DNA of 58,516 nt, from contig NZ_FXUZ01000012.1 of the NCBI RefSeq assembly GCF_900183575.1, positions 1 through 58,516 of the forward strand. Reading direction: 5' to 3'. The notes below the pieces were generated by a model. It was given only the letters and a program-made list of their open reading frames with translations, had not been told where the DNA came from and did not search any database. Position 1 is the stretch's first letter. Every line of letters starts with the position of its first letter. Both the position numbers and the translations under genes were made by a program. Shown piece by piece: positions 37,903 to 48,218 of the stretch. This DNA comes from Staphylococcus cornubiensis (GTDB taxonomy: Bacteria > Bacillota > Bacilli > Staphylococcales > Staphylococcaceae).

Positions 37903-38157
37903 TTTGTTTACAATATTATCCCTCAAGAATCTCGCCCATTTAAGCAATTGAATGTCAAAGACTGTCAATCAATGAGAGCAAACTTTTGAAATGAAGAAAA
38001 CAGGAAGTTTCAAAAACTTTTATCCCCAGTCCATCTCAATTGGGTTTATCATTCAATATAAATTTTTCATTTCTCCGAGGCAAGAATTAAAAATAATGAT
38101 GGTCTGTCCCTATGAAAAAGTCAGGTCAGCCATATATTAATGAGACATGAAATCATT

Positions 38158-38185
38158 TTGAACTGTGCACTAAACATGTTAAAAT
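38158..38185 (+). promoter_or_regulatory. fapR operon promoter
   Basis: TTGAAC (38158-38163), a 16-nt spacer and TAAAAT (38180-38185), with TG at the extended -10 position. The start of transcription would fall about 38192, just before the FapR operator. Confidence 0.55.
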
Positions 38186-38196
38186 AAGATGGAGTC

Positions 38197-38215
38197 AATT
38201 AAGACTTGGTACTAA
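38197..38215 (+). promoter_or_regulatory. FapR operator
   Basis: AATTAAGACTTGGTACTAA is, on the other strand, TTAGTACCAAGTCTTAATT, a near-match to the FapR-binding consensus around TTAGTACC..GnnTTAAT known from Bacillus. It lies between the promoter and the GTG of fapR, so FapR would repress its own operon and release on malonyl-CoA or malonyl-ACP. Confidence 0.85.
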
Positions 38216-38232
38216 ATTTGGGTGGCGATGAT

Positions 38233-38793
38233 GTGAAAAAAACGAAAGATGAAAGACGTGCACTAATTGAAACTACCATCCAGCAAAATCCATTTATCAC
38301 AGATCAAGCTTTGAGTGACATGTTTGAAGTGAGTATACAGACGATACGCCTTGATCGTAGTCAGTTGCAAATTCCTGAACTTCGAGAGCGCGTTAAAAAT
38401 GTAGCGAAAGATCAATATCAAAACATTAGTGCCCTTGAAGATCAAGACATTATAGGAGATATCGTGTCTCTGGAGCCTAATTTAGCAGGAAAGTCGATTT
38501 TGACGATTTCGAAAAATGATGTATTTACGAGAAATGCGATTGCACGTGGACATGTGTTGTTTGCACAAGCGAATTCCTTATGTGTCGCTATTGTAAAACA
38601 TGCATCAGTGTTGACGAAAGAAAGTCATATTCACTTTGTTAAACCCGTTCAATTAGGTGATGTCGTCGTTGCGCAGGCAGAAGTCCAATTTCATGATGAT
38701 AAATATTATGAAATGAGTGTGACCTCATTCGTTGCGCAAGAAAAAGTCTTTGAAGGTCTATTTAAAATGTATTACATAAGCGAGGATGAATAA
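38233..38793 (+). CDS. fapR: Transcriptional repressor FapR
   Basis: FapR represses fatty-acid and phospholipid genes and senses malonyl-CoA. The 186-aa protein has an N-terminal DeoR-like HTH ([20 protein letters not shown]) and a C-terminal hot-dog thioesterase-like effector domain ([20 protein letters not shown]). The start is GTG 38233 giving [12 protein letters not shown], with GGGTGG upstream; the longer frame from 38206 would cover the operator. It overlaps the plsX region in one operon. Confidence 0.94.
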   Translation: MKKTKDERRALIETTIQQNPFITDQALSDMFEVSIQTIRLDRSQLQIPELRERVKNVAKDQYQNISALEDQDIIGDIVSLEPNLAGKSILTISKNDVFTRNAIARGHVLFAQANSLCVAIVKHASVLTKESHIHFVKPVQLGDVVVAQAEVQFHDDKYYEMSVTSFVAQEKVFEGLFKMYYISEDE

Positions 38794-38794
38794 G

Positions 38795-39781
38795 ATGGTA
38801 AAAATAGCTGTAGATATGATGGGTGGCGACGATGCCCCTCACATCGTACTTGAAGCCGTTGAAAAGGCAGTTCAAGATTTCGATGATTTGGAGATAATTC
38901 TATTCGGTGATGAAAAGCAATGTCATTTGAATCATCCTAGAGTTGAAATACGTCATACCACTGAAGCTATTTTAATGGAAGATGAGCCAGTGCGTGCCAT
39001 CAAACGAAAAAAAGATAGCTCTATGGTCCGTATGGCGGAAGCAGTGAAAAATGGAGAAGCAGACGGATGTGTCTCAGCAGGTAACACGGGTGCACTCATG
39101 TCAGCAGGCTTATTTATTGTAGGACGTTTACAAGGTGTAGCACGACCTGCGCTAGTAGTCACTTTGCCAACAGTGAGTGGTAAAGGTGTCGTATTTTTAG
39201 ATGTCGGTGCAAATGCAGATGCAAAAGCGGATCACTTGTATCAAAATGCGGTACTCGGTCACATTTATGCTGAAAAATTAAGAGGCGTTGCAAAGCCGAG
39301 AGTCGCGTTACTTAATATTGGGACAGAAGATAAAAAAGGAAACAGCTTAACGAAAGAAGCATTTCGCTTAATGTCTGAAACGGACCAATTCCATTTTGTC
39401 GGCAATATCGAAGCGAAATCGATTATGGAAGATGAAGCTGATGTCATTGTGACGGATGGTTTTACAGGTAATATCGTGTTGAAAAACTTGGAAGGTACTG
39501 CGAAATCATTTGGTAAAATTTTGAAAAATGATTTATTATCAAGCCTTAAAAATAAATTAGCAGCACTTGTTGTGAAAAACGACATTAAACGTATCGCGAA
39601 ACAATTGGACTATTCCGAATATGGCGGTTCAGTGTTGTTAGGATTGGACGGTATCGTGGTCAAAGCACACGGCAGTTCAAATGCAAAAGCGTTTTATTCA
39701 GCGATTCGTCAAGCGAAAATAGCTGGTGAAACGAAAATTGTAGAAAATATGAGAGCAAAGGTAGGCGACACTGATGAGTAA
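38795..39781 (+). CDS. plsX: Phosphate acyltransferase PlsX
   Basis: PlsX converts acyl-ACP to acyl-phosphate for PlsY, the entry to phospholipid synthesis, at the membrane surface. The 328-aa protein begins [20 protein letters not shown] and has [18 protein letters not shown] and [11 protein letters not shown]. The start at 38795 has GAGG at 38782-38785; an in-frame ATG at 38786 is too close to it. It overlaps fabD by 8 nt. Confidence 0.95.
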   Translation: MVKIAVDMMGGDDAPHIVLEAVEKAVQDFDDLEIILFGDEKQCHLNHPRVEIRHTTEAILMEDEPVRAIKRKKDSSMVRMAEAVKNGEADGCVSAGNTGALMSAGLFIVGRLQGVARPALVVTLPTVSGKGVVFLDVGANADAKADHLYQNAVLGHIYAEKLRGVAKPRVALLNIGTEDKKGNSLTKEAFRLMSETDQFHFVGNIEAKSIMEDEADVIVTDGFTGNIVLKNLEGTAKSFGKILKNDLLSSLKNKLAALVVKNDIKRIAKQLDYSEYGGSVLLGLDGIVVKAHGSSNAKAFYSAIRQAKIAGETKIVENMRAKVGDTDE

Positions 39782-40700
39782 AACTGTGTTGATGTTTCCT
39801 GGTCAAGGGGCACAAAAAGTTGGTATGGCACAAGATTTGTATCAACAAGATGAGGCAGCAACGAAAATTTTAGAGGCAGCTGCTGAACAAATGCCATTTA
39901 ATATACTTGAGACGATGTTTGAAGACCCTAATCAAGTGTTAGGACAAACTGAAAATACACAACCTGCATTGTTAACACACAGCATGGCACTTTATGCTGC
40001 GATGGGTCAACCGACTGCGGATTATACGATTGGTCACAGTTTAGGTGAATATTCAAGCCTTGTGATGAATGGTGTTTTAAAGTTTGAAGATGCCGTACAA
40101 ATCGTTCGTAAACGTGGCGAATTGATGGCGCAAGCATTTCCTAATGGTGTCGGTGGTATGGCTGCAGTGTTAGGTTTATCATTTGATGAAGTGAAAGCCA
40201 TTTGTGATCAAATTTCAACAGAAGATGTAAAGGTAGAACCTGCCAATATTAATGCGCCAGGTCAAATTGTCGTGTCAGGACATAAAGCCGCTGTGGACCG
40301 TTTAGTGAGTGAAGGTAAATCACTTGGTGCGAAACGTGTCATGCCGTTAGACGTATCAGGACCGTTTCATTCGTCTATGATGCAAGTGATTGAAGACGAA
40401 TTTAAAGCGTATATCGACCAATTTGAATGGCATGATGCGACAACGCCAGTCGTTCAAAATGTACATGCGCGACCTGAGACAGACGCAGAAACGATTAAAC
40501 AGCATATGGTAAAACAACTCTATGCGCCGGTACAATTTATTGACACTGTTGAATGGTTGATTGAACAAGGTGCGGATCATTTCATTGAAGTCGGTCCAAA
40601 CAAAGTCTTATCAGGTTTAGTTAAAAAAATAAATAGAGATGTTAAAATAACTTCGATTCAAACGCTCGAAGATGTAAAGGAATGGAAAGCAAATGAGTAA
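39774..40700 (+). CDS. fabD: Malonyl-CoA:ACP transacylase FabD
   Basis: FabD loads malonyl groups onto acyl carrier protein. The 308-aa protein has [17 protein letters not shown], the serine nucleophile in [10 protein letters not shown] and the catalytic His in [13 protein letters not shown]. It overlaps plsX and fabG by 8 nt each, so translation is coupled. Confidence 0.96.
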   Translation: MSKTVLMFPGQGAQKVGMAQDLYQQDEAATKILEAAAEQMPFNILETMFEDPNQVLGQTENTQPALLTHSMALYAAMGQPTADYTIGHSLGEYSSLVMNGVLKFEDAVQIVRKRGELMAQAFPNGVGGMAAVLGLSFDEVKAICDQISTEDVKVEPANINAPGQIVVSGHKAAVDRLVSEGKSLGAKRVMPLDVSGPFHSSMMQVIEDEFKAYIDQFEWHDATTPVVQNVHARPETDAETIKQHMVKQLYAPVQFIDTVEWLIEQGADHFIEVGPNKVLSGLVKKINRDVKITSIQTLEDVKEWKANE

Positions 40701-41430
40701 AGTTGCATTAGTGACAGGTGCTTCACGTGGTATTGGCCGTAGTATTGCATTACAACTTGCAGAAGAAGGATACAATGTTGTGGTCAACTACGCTGGTAAT
40801 AAGGAAAAAGCAGAAGCAGTCGTGGAAGAAATTAAAAGTAAAGGTGTCGAAAGTGTTGCCATGCAAGCGAATGTCGCAAATGGTGACGAAGTAAAAGCAA
40901 TGATTAAAGACATCGTTAAAACTTTCGGTTCACTTGACGTTCTTGTGAACAATGCAGGCATTACGCGAGACAATTTACTGATGAGAATGAAAGAACATGA
41001 GTGGGATGATGTCATTGACACAAACTTAAAAGGTGTCTTTAACTGTATTCAAAAAGTAACACCACAAATGTTAAAACAACGTGGTGGCCGTATTATCAAC
41101 TTAACAAGTGTTGTCGGTGCAGTTGGGAACCCAGGTCAAATCAACTATGTCGCATCTAAAGCAGGTGTGATTGGCATGACCAAAACAGCAGCGCGTGAAT
41201 TGGCATCTCGTAACATTACTGTCAATGCCGTTGCGCCGGGCTTTATCGTTTCAGACATGACAGATGCGCTTAACGATGATTTAAAAGAAACAATGAAAAC
41301 ACAAATTCCGTTAGGTCGTTTTGGTCAAGATACAGACATCGCGCACACTGTTGCATTTTTAGCTTCTGATAAAGCAGCGTATATTACAGGTCAAACGATT
41401 CATGTCAATGGCGGTATGCACATGGAGTAA
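40693..41430 (+). CDS. fabG: 3-oxoacyl-ACP reductase FabG
   Basis: This NADPH-dependent short-chain dehydrogenase reduces 3-ketoacyl-ACP in each elongation cycle. The 245-aa protein has the Rossmann motif [21 protein letters not shown], the catalytic Ser-Tyr-Lys ([18 protein letters not shown]) and the C-terminal [14 protein letters not shown]. acpP lies 228 nt downstream. Confidence 0.96.
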   Translation: MSKVALVTGASRGIGRSIALQLAEEGYNVVVNYAGNKEKAEAVVEEIKSKGVESVAMQANVANGDEVKAMIKDIVKTFGSLDVLVNNAGITRDNLLMRMKEHEWDDVIDTNLKGVFNCIQKVTPQMLKQRGGRIINLTSVVGAVGNPGQINYVASKAGVIGMTKTAARELASRNITVNAVAPGFIVSDMTDALNDDLKETMKTQIPLGRFGQDTDIAHTVAFLASDKAAYITGQTIHVNGGMHME

Positions 41431-41658
41431 TCACCATCGGATAAAAATGGTGAAATCCTTGAATAACACTAAGAATTCAGTTCAATGCTTGTTTGAAGCG
41501 TGTTAAATATGACATGAACGGATTGAACTTCATTGAAATGGGTTGTATTTAAGCCGATAAAATGGCAAAATATAACAGTCGAGTATTTCAATTCGATAAT
41601 AAAACGCGCAAAATGCGTTACATAAACATAGCAACATTTTATAAGGAGGTGAAACAAC

Positions 41659-41892
41659 GTGGAAAACTTCGATAAAGTAAAAGACATCATCGTTGACCGT
41701 TTAGGCGTAGACGCTGACAAAGTCACTGCTGATGCATCTTTCAAAGACGATTTAGGCGCTGATTCACTTGATATCGCTGAGTTAGTAATGGAATTAGAAG
41801 ATGAATTCGGTACAGAAATTCCAGATGAGGAAGCCGAAAAAATCAACACAGTGGGAGACGCTGTTAATTACATTAATACACTTGAAAAATAA
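41659..41892 (+). CDS. acpP: Acyl carrier protein
   Basis: The 77-aa acidic protein carries acyl chains on a phosphopantetheine arm attached to Ser36 in [15 protein letters not shown]. The start is GTG 41659 with AAGGAGGTGA, a very strong ribosome binding site that fits high expression. The 228-nt gap from fabG includes a small hairpin (CACCATC..ATGGTG at 41432) and suggests an additional promoter. Confidence 0.97.
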   Translation: MENFDKVKDIIVDRLGVDADKVTADASFKDDLGADSLDIAELVMELEDEFGTEIPDEEAEKINTVGDAVNYINTLEK

Positions 41893-41900
41893 TTATCTTT

Positions 41901-41935
41901 GGAGCTGGGACATTAAGTTTCCTCAGCTCCTTTGC
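41901..41935 (+). terminator. Terminator after acpP
   Basis: GGAGCTG and CAGCTCC pair across a loop with an inner imperfect stem, followed by TTTGC. Confidence 0.6.
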
Positions 41936-41956
41936 TATATTTTGTTGTGTATGCCA

Positions 41957-42075
41957 AGGGATGGGGATGAGGAATAAAAATTTTTGATGCTATTAATGCA
42001 TTATTTTTGATAAACTTACCCTCCCTATGATTTGTGTTTTTTGATTGCCTTCAAGGATTTGCGTTCCAGGGCTGA
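41957..42075 (+). repeat. Structured intergenic repeat, partial copy F (leader and left arm)
   Basis: The leader from GGGATGGGGATGAGG onward includes TTGATGCTATTAATGCATTA and CTTACCCTCCCTATGATTTG. It is followed by GATTGCCTTCAAGGATTTGC and the left arm GCGTTCCAGGGCTG. The right half is missing. The stretch from here to rnc shows no gene. Confidence 0.6.
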
Positions 42076-42357
42076 ACCATACAGTATGTGGCGTTTCAAT
42101 GAATTGATAGGCTTCAGTTTTGATATCACGTATAATAGAGACAGGTATGGGTTTTGGATAAAGGAGTCTCACTTTTATTGAACACGATGACATTGTGATG
42201 TGCTCACTAAAAGTTTGAGAGCGTATTCAAAAGATAAAGTCGTTACGCACATGTCATCAAAAATTTTTGGTGAAAAAAGAGTGTGTATCTATGATGACGG
42301 ATGCAATCAAGGAGTCCATACATTGAATTGTAAAGAAATAAAGGAGGAAATGATGGC

Positions 42358-43089
42358 ATGACGAAAGTTCGAAAGGAAACGCTTGTCGCTGAATTTCAAG
42401 AGAATTTTGCCAAAAAAATGAAAGCATTGAATTTGACGTATGAAAATATGTCACTTTATCAACAAGCCTTTTCACATTCTAGTTTTATTAATGACTTTAA
42501 TATGGACCGTACTGAACATAATGAACGGTTAGAATTTTTAGGAGATGCGGTACTCGAATTAACGGTTTCGCGCTACTTATTCGACACATTTCCACATTTG
42601 CCTGAAGGTGATTTGACTAAAATGCGTGCCAATATCGTTTGCGAACCGTCCCTTGTTATTTTCGCGAAACATATTGATTTAATGCCCCTGATTCTACTGG
42701 GTAAAGGCGAAGAAAAAACAGGTGGAAGAACACGTCCATCACTCGTTGCGGATGTTTTTGAAGCATTTGTAGGTGCATTGTATTTAGATCAAGGATTGGA
42801 AACAGTGTGGCATTTTGCAGAAACTGTCATTTTTCCACGAGTGAAGGACCGTCAACTGATTGGTGTCGTCGATTTTAAAACAAAATTTCAAGAATATGTC
42901 CACCAAAACTATTTGGGCTCAATCAAGTACAGAATCGCAAAAGAAGATGGACCGGCACATAATAAAACGTTCACTTCCGAAATTTTATTAAATGGGAAAG
43001 CTGTCTCTCAAGGTGAAGGACGCACTAAAAAAGAGTCTGAACAAAAAGCAGCCGAACAAGCATACTTATTGATGACACATAAGGAGTAG
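42358..43089 (+). CDS. rnc: Ribonuclease III
   Basis: RNase III cleaves double-stranded RNA in rRNA maturation and antisense regulation. The 243-aa protein has the signature [20 protein letters not shown], the second catalytic acidic region [15 protein letters not shown], and a C-terminal dsRNA-binding domain (about 168-240, [18 protein letters not shown]). GGAGG lies 10 nt before the ATG. smc starts 3 nt after the stop. Confidence 0.96.
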   Translation: MTKVRKETLVAEFQENFAKKMKALNLTYENMSLYQQAFSHSSFINDFNMDRTEHNERLEFLGDAVLELTVSRYLFDTFPHLPEGDLTKMRANIVCEPSLVIFAKHIDLMPLILLGKGEEKTGGRTRPSLVADVFEAFVGALYLDQGLETVWHFAETVIFPRVKDRQLIGVVDFKTKFQEYVHQNYLGSIKYRIAKEDGPAHNKTFTSEILLNGKAVSQGEGRTKKESEQKAAEQAYLLMTHKE

Positions 43090-43092
43090 AAT

Positions 43093-46000
43093 ATGGTTTA
43101 TTTAAAGTCAATTGATGCATACGGATTTAAGTCATTTGCAGAAGCCACTCAAATTCAATTTGACAAAGGTGTCACAGCCATCGTAGGTCCGAATGGTAGT
43201 GGTAAGAGTAATATTACCGACGCGATTAAATGGGTGTTAGGTGAACAATCTGCCCGTTCATTACGTGGGAGCAAAATGGAAGATATTATTTTTTCAGGCG
43301 CACAACATCGAAATGCTCAAAACTTTGCTGAAGTGCAGTTGAAGTTGGACAATAGTCGCGGTTTGCTGAATTTGAATGCGACAGATGTGACTGTCACAAG
43401 ACGTCTTTATCGAAATGGTGATAGTGAGTTTTATGTGAATAATGAACGACGTCGTTTGAAAGACATTCACGAATTATTTTTAGATTCAGGATTAGGTAAA
43501 GAAGCGTTTAGTATTATTTCGCAAGGTCGTGTCGATGAAGTGCTCAACGCGAAACCGATAGACCGCCGCCAAATTATTGAAGAATCTGCAGGCGTGTTGA
43601 AATATAAAAAGCGTAAAGAAGCTTCATTGGAAAAGCTGTCTCACACTGAAGATAACTTAACGCGTGTTGAAGATATTTTGTATGATTTAGAAGGTCGTGT
43701 TGAACCGTTAAAAGAAGAAGCGGCGATTGCAAAAGAGTATTTGCAGTTGAGTGACATTTTAAAAGAAAGTGACATTCGTGTGACGGTGCATGATGTGCAA
43801 TCATATCAAACGCAAATTGAACAGCACGATGCGGCATTAAATGAGTTAAAAAGTCAGCAAGCGGACACGCATCATAAAAAGTCACAAATTGCGCATACGA
43901 TGCAAAAGGCGAAAGGTGAACGTTTTGAAGTCGACCAACAATTAGAAAAGGTCAATCAACAACTGATAGAAACGACAGAACAAGTAGAGAAGTTAATAGG
44001 TCAATATCAGTTGATTGAAGAACGTCAAAAGAACCAATCGCAATCTAATGCGCGTATTGAAGAAGAACAAGCTGCAATCCTAGAGCATCAGCAACAATTA
44101 AATCAAGATGTGGCAGAAACTGAAGCGACACTCCGTCAATTAAAAGAAAAACGTCAACAATTGAATCAAGACATTCAACAACTGGAAGGACAATTGTATC
44201 AGTCCGATGAAACAATGGAAGAAGATGTTGAACAATTAAAAGATGCGTATTATCAATTAATGACTGAACAAGCAGATATTAATAATGATATCCGTTTCTT
44301 GACGAAAACAATAGAAGAACATAAAGCAAAACAATTGCGAATCGATTCACGTTTGACTGAAGCATATGCACAGTTGAAAGACGCGCAACAACATATGCAT
44401 GACATCGAACAACGTCAACAACAAAAGCAGCGACAAATGTCTAAAATTGAAAACGATTGTAAACAAATTGAAGCGTCATTGTCGAAAGCAAAAAGCGAAC
44501 AGTCAGAAGCAGAATCTCAACTGTATCAAGCCTACCGATACAACGATAAGCTTAAAGCACGGATTGAAACGATGAAAATGCGTGAAGAAGATTTAAGTAG
44601 TTTTTATCAAGGCGTTAAAGCGGTATTAAAAGCAAAAGATCAGCAATTACAAGGCATTCACGGCGCGGTGGCACAACAAATCAATGTCCCTTCAAAGTAT
44701 ACGACAGCGATTGAAACGGCGCTCGGTGCGAGTATGCAACATGTCATCGTGTCTGACGAGCCAGCAGCCCGCCAAGCGATTCAATTTTTGAAAACGAAAA
44801 AATTAGGACGCGCGACATTTTTACCATTGAACGTCATTAAAGCGAAAACGTTAGATGCACGTGTTGTTCAGACAGCAAAACAAATGACAGGGTTTGTCAC
44901 TGTCGCAAATGAAGCGGTACAAGTCGATGCAACATACAAAGCGATTGTCGACAATTTGTTAGGACGCACCCTCATTGTAGATGACTTAAAAAATGCGAAT
45001 GAGATTGCTCGTGCGATTCAGTATCAGACGCGTATCGTGACATTAGAAGGTGACGTCGTGAATCCTGGTGGTTCGATGACGGGTGGCGGGACACAACAAC
45101 GTCAAACGTTACTAGGGCAAAAAGATGAGCTCCAACAGTTGCAAGCGCAGTTAGAGACATATCTCGAAAAAACGAAGCAATTGGAAGCATTTTGTCAAAA
45201 TCAAAAGTCACAACAAGATACATTGAGCGAACAATATGTGACTGCGCAACAAGATTACAACACTCACAAACAGGCTTTACATGATTTGTCATTAGAACAT
45301 GATCGTTATCGTGAAATCGAACAACGGTTGAAAAACGAACATGAAGAGTTTGAGTTTGAAAAAAATGATGGTTACCAAAGTGATAAAAGTGAGGCTACAT
45401 TGAAAGATAAACAAGCCCGTCAAGCTGAAATCGCGGAACAACTTGAACAAATGGACAAACAAATTAAAGCGATGACAGAACAACGAAAAGTGTCTCAAGC
45501 ACAGTCATCACAGCTCCAACAACAGCTGCATCAGCACAAGTCTGATCTTGCGGTTGTCGTCGAACGCTACAAGACGCAACAACAACATTTGAAACGTTTA
45601 GAAAAAGAACAACAGCAAATTGATGCACAACAACAAAAATTGAAAGATCAATTAGCGATTATTAATTCAGATGAAGTGAATGATCGATCAACATTAGAAA
45701 ATTTACAAGCAAAAATCACACAATATCAAGAAGCGAAAGAACGTCACCTTGCTGAACAGCAACAATTACGCCAACAACGCCAAGACATAGAAGATTTGAT
45801 TGAATCGAATGAACAAGCGTTGGAATCGATACATCAAAAATTGCTAGAGATTGAAAACCAGTATCAAAATATTAAATCTGCACAGTCTCGTTTAGATGTC
45901 CTCATTGATCAAGCGCTCAAACATTTGGACGAAAAATACCATATGACCTTTGAACACGCCAAATCGTCTTATCCAATTGAAGACGCCAACATTGAAGCGT

Positions 46001-46665
46001 TACGTCAAAAAGTGAAGTTGACGCAAATGTCAATTGATGAGTTAGGTCACGTCAATTTGAATGCGATAGAGCAATATGAGGAAGTGTCTGCACGTTATAC
46101 TTTCTTATCTGATCAACGTAATGATTTAAGAGAAGCGAAATCGACGTTAGAACAAATCATTCAAGAAATGGATGCAGAAGTTGCTGAACGATTTAGCACG
46201 ACATTCCATGCCATTCAAGACCATTTTGCGAGTGTGTTCAAAAACTTATTCGGCGGTGGTCAAGCGGAACTCATATTGACGGAAAAAGACTACTTAACGG
46301 CAGGCGTCGATATTAAAGTCCAACCCCCAGGTAAAAAGTTACAACATCTGTCGCTATTAAGTGGGGGCGAACGTGCGTTAAGTGCGATTGCATTACTGTT
46401 TGCGATATTGAAGGTGAGATCTGCACCATTTGTCATATTGGATGAGGTAGAAGCGGCATTGGACGAAGCGAACGTCATTCGATATGCGACATACTTAAAA
46501 ACATTGTCTAAAGATACGCAATTTATCGTCATTACCCACCGAAAAGGGACGATGGAAATGTGTGATTGTCTCTATGGGGTCACAATGCAAGAAATGGGCG
46601 TGTCGCGTCTCGTCAGCGTGAATTTAAATACGATAGATGAAGTATTGAAGGAGGAACAAGTGTAA
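43093..46665 (+). CDS. smc: Chromosome segregation ATPase SMC
   Basis: SMC forms the ring that organises and segregates the chromosome with ScpA and ScpB. The 1190-aa protein has an N-terminal ATPase half with Walker A VGPNGSGKSNITDAI. Two long coiled coils, very rich in Gln, Lys and Glu, flank a hinge (about 505-665, GVHGAVA-like HGAVAQQINVPSKYTTAIET to NPGGSMTGGG). The C-terminal half has LLSGGERALSAIALLFAI and Walker B FVILDEVEAALDEAN. Length is normal. ftsY follows after 1 nt. Confidence 0.97.
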   Translation: MVYLKSIDAYGFKSFAEATQIQFDKGVTAIVGPNGSGKSNITDAIKWVLGEQSARSLRGSKMEDIIFSGAQHRNAQNFAEVQLKLDNSRGLLNLNATDVTVTRRLYRNGDSEFYVNNERRRLKDIHELFLDSGLGKEAFSIISQGRVDEVLNAKPIDRRQIIEESAGVLKYKKRKEASLEKLSHTEDNLTRVEDILYDLEGRVEPLKEEAAIAKEYLQLSDILKESDIRVTVHDVQSYQTQIEQHDAALNELKSQQADTHHKKSQIAHTMQKAKGERFEVDQQLEKVNQQLIETTEQVEKLIGQYQLIEERQKNQSQSNARIEEEQAAILEHQQQLNQDVAETEATLRQLKEKRQQLNQDIQQLEGQLYQSDETMEEDVEQLKDAYYQLMTEQADINNDIRFLTKTIEEHKAKQLRIDSRLTEAYAQLKDAQQHMHDIEQRQQQKQRQMSKIENDCKQIEASLSKAKSEQSEAESQLYQAYRYNDKLKARIETMKMREEDLSSFYQGVKAVLKAKDQQLQGIHGAVAQQINVPSKYTTAIETALGASMQHVIVSDEPAARQAIQFLKTKKLGRATFLPLNVIKAKTLDARVVQTAKQMTGFVTVANEAVQVDATYKAIVDNLLGRTLIVDDLKNANEIARAIQYQTRIVTLEGDVVNPGGSMTGGGTQQRQTLLGQKDELQQLQAQLETYLEKTKQLEAFCQNQKSQQDTLSEQYVTAQQDYNTHKQALHDLSLEHDRYREIEQRLKNEHEEFEFEKNDGYQSDKSEATLKDKQARQAEIAEQLEQMDKQIKAMTEQRKVSQAQSSQLQQQLHQHKSDLAVVVERYKTQQQHLKRLEKEQQQIDAQQQKLKDQLAIINSDEVNDRSTLENLQAKITQYQEAKERHLAEQQQLRQQRQDIEDLIESNEQALESIHQKLLEIENQYQNIKSAQSRLDVLIDQALKHLDEKYHMTFEHAKSSYPIEDANIEALRQKVKLTQMSIDELGHVNLNAIEQYEEVSARYTFLSDQRNDLREAKSTLEQIIQEMDAEVAERFSTTFHAIQDHFASVFKNLFGGGQAELILTEKDYLTAGVDIKVQPPGKKLQHLSLLSGGERALSAIALLFAILKVRSAPFVILDEVEAALDEANVIRYATYLKTLSKDTQFIVITHRKGTMEMCDCLYGVTMQEMGVSRLVSVNLNTIDEVLKEEQV

Positions 46666-46666
46666 A

Positions 46667-47866
46667 ATGAGCTTTTTTAAACGATTAAAGGATAAATTTG
46701 CGAAACCTGATAAAGAACAACAACTTGAACAAGATTTACAACAAGATGCCGTTGAACAACAGGAGCCTGAATTAGCACAACAAACAGCGCCGGGAGAAAC
46801 GGTACATCAAGACAACGATCTGACATCTGTAGAAGACGAATTTGATGACGGCTTAATGTCGATTGAAGAATTTGAAGAGCTCGAATCACAAAAAATCGGT
46901 GCGAAATTCCGTGAAGGTCTTGAAAAATCACGTGAAAACTTCCAAAATCAATTAAACAATTTGTTAGCCCATTACCGTAAAGTCGATGAAGATTTCTTTG
47001 AAGCATTAGAGGAAATGTTAATCCAAGCCGACGTCGGTTTCAACACAGTGATGGAACTTGTGGATGAATTACGTATGGAAGCGAAACGTCGCAATATTAC
47101 TGAAACAGAAGATTTACGTGAAGCGATTGTTGAAAAAATTGTAGAAATTTATCAACAAGATGATGATAAATCAGAAGAAATGAATATTGAAGATGGCCGC
47201 TTGAATGTCATTTTAATGGTTGGCGTGAACGGTGTCGGTAAAACGACGACAATCGGTAAACTCGCACACCGTTACCAAGCACAAGGTAAAAAAGTGATGT
47301 TAGCAGCAGGAGACACATTCCGTGCAGGGGCTATCGAACAACTTGAAGTATGGGGACAACGTGTCGGTGTCGATGTCATTCGCCAAGGTGAAGGTTCTGA
47401 CCCAGCTGCTGTCATGTATGATGCGATTAATGCTGCGAAAAATAAAGGCGTTGACATTTTAATTTGTGATACAGCAGGTCGACTACAAAACAAACAAAAC
47501 TTAATGAACGAACTTGAAAAAGTGAAACGTGTTATTAGTCGTTCAGTTCCGGATGCACCTCATGAAGTGTTACTCGCACTCGACGCAACGACAGGACAAA
47601 ATGCGTTGGCACAAGCGAAAGCATTTAAAGAAGTGGCAGACGTGACAGGTATCGTCTTAACAAAACTTGATGGAACAGCTAAAGGCGGTATCGTCCTTGC
47701 GATCCGAAACGAATTGCACATTCCAGTGAAATACGTTGGCTTAGGTGAAAAATTGGATGATTTACAACCGTTCAATGCAGAAAGTTATGTTTACGGCTTA
47801 TTTGCAGATATGATTGAACAAAATGTACCAGAAGCAGAGGAAAATCAACCTGAAAATGAGGGATAG
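46667..47866 (+). CDS. ftsY: Signal recognition particle receptor FtsY
   Basis: FtsY docks SRP-ribosome complexes at the membrane. The 399-aa protein has an acidic Gln/Glu-rich N-terminal A domain (about 1-85), then the NG domain with GVNGVGKTTTIGKLAHRY, AAGDTFRAGAIEQL, DTAGRLQNKQNLM, TKLDGTAKGGIVLAI and VGLGEKLDDLQPF. It starts 1 nt after smc and is 3 nt from ylxM. Confidence 0.96.
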   Translation: MSFFKRLKDKFAKPDKEQQLEQDLQQDAVEQQEPELAQQTAPGETVHQDNDLTSVEDEFDDGLMSIEEFEELESQKIGAKFREGLEKSRENFQNQLNNLLAHYRKVDEDFFEALEEMLIQADVGFNTVMELVDELRMEAKRRNITETEDLREAIVEKIVEIYQQDDDKSEEMNIEDGRLNVILMVGVNGVGKTTTIGKLAHRYQAQGKKVMLAAGDTFRAGAIEQLEVWGQRVGVDVIRQGEGSDPAAVMYDAINAAKNKGVDILICDTAGRLQNKQNLMNELEKVKRVISRSVPDAPHEVLLALDATTGQNALAQAKAFKEVADVTGIVLTKLDGTAKGGIVLAIRNELHIPVKYVGLGEKLDDLQPFNAESYVYGLFADMIEQNVPEAEENQPENEG

Positions 47867-47869
47867 ACG

Positions 47870-48205
47870 ATGCATCATGACGATGATTTAATCAAAACGG
47901 TCCGTATGAATTATCTCTTTGACTTTTATCAGTCATTACTCACCGAAAAGCAACGCAACTATTTACGTCTTTTTTACTTAGAAGACTATGCGCTCAGTGA
48001 AATTGCAGAGACATTTGAAGTGAGTCGTCAAGCGGTGTATGATAACATAAGAAGAACTGGCGATTTAGTAGAAGATTATGAACAAAAACTCGGACTCTAT
48101 CGCCGATTTACACGTAGACAAGAGATTTTTCAACAAATACGAGACCATATTCATGAACCAGAACACATTCAAAAATATATCCAAGAACTTGAAGAACTAG
48201 AATAA
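47870..48205 (+). CDS. ylxM: YlxM (UPF0122) DNA-binding-like protein
   Basis: The 111-aa protein has a sigma-70 region 4-like [23 protein letters not shown] followed by [20 protein letters not shown]. It is conserved between ftsY and ffh and has been proposed to influence SRP function. Its short linker to ffh (13 nt, with AAGGAGGG) shows co-transcription. Confidence 0.92.
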   Translation: MHHDDDLIKTVRMNYLFDFYQSLLTEKQRNYLRLFYLEDYALSEIAETFEVSRQAVYDNIRRTGDLVEDYEQKLGLYRRFTRRQEIFQQIRDHIHEPEHIQKYIQELEELE

Positions 48206-48218
48206 GGAGGGTCACTTT

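Larger units (their letters stand above)
37312..37950 (+). repeat. Structured intergenic repeat, copy D, split by an insertion
   Basis: The left half (37312-37404) has an outer flank CAATTGCCATCATGGGC, a diverged left arm and the inner stem AATTCGGCTT/AAGCTGAATT (one G-U type pair). The right half is 37918-37950 (ATCCCTCAAGAATCTCGCCC, then GCCCATTTAAGCAATTG, which pairs with the left flank). Between them lie a second hairpin (GGGAGCAGTAC 37405-37415 with GTACTGCTCCC 37446-37456), the whole of copy E, and a minus-strand small ORF. Confidence 0.65.
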
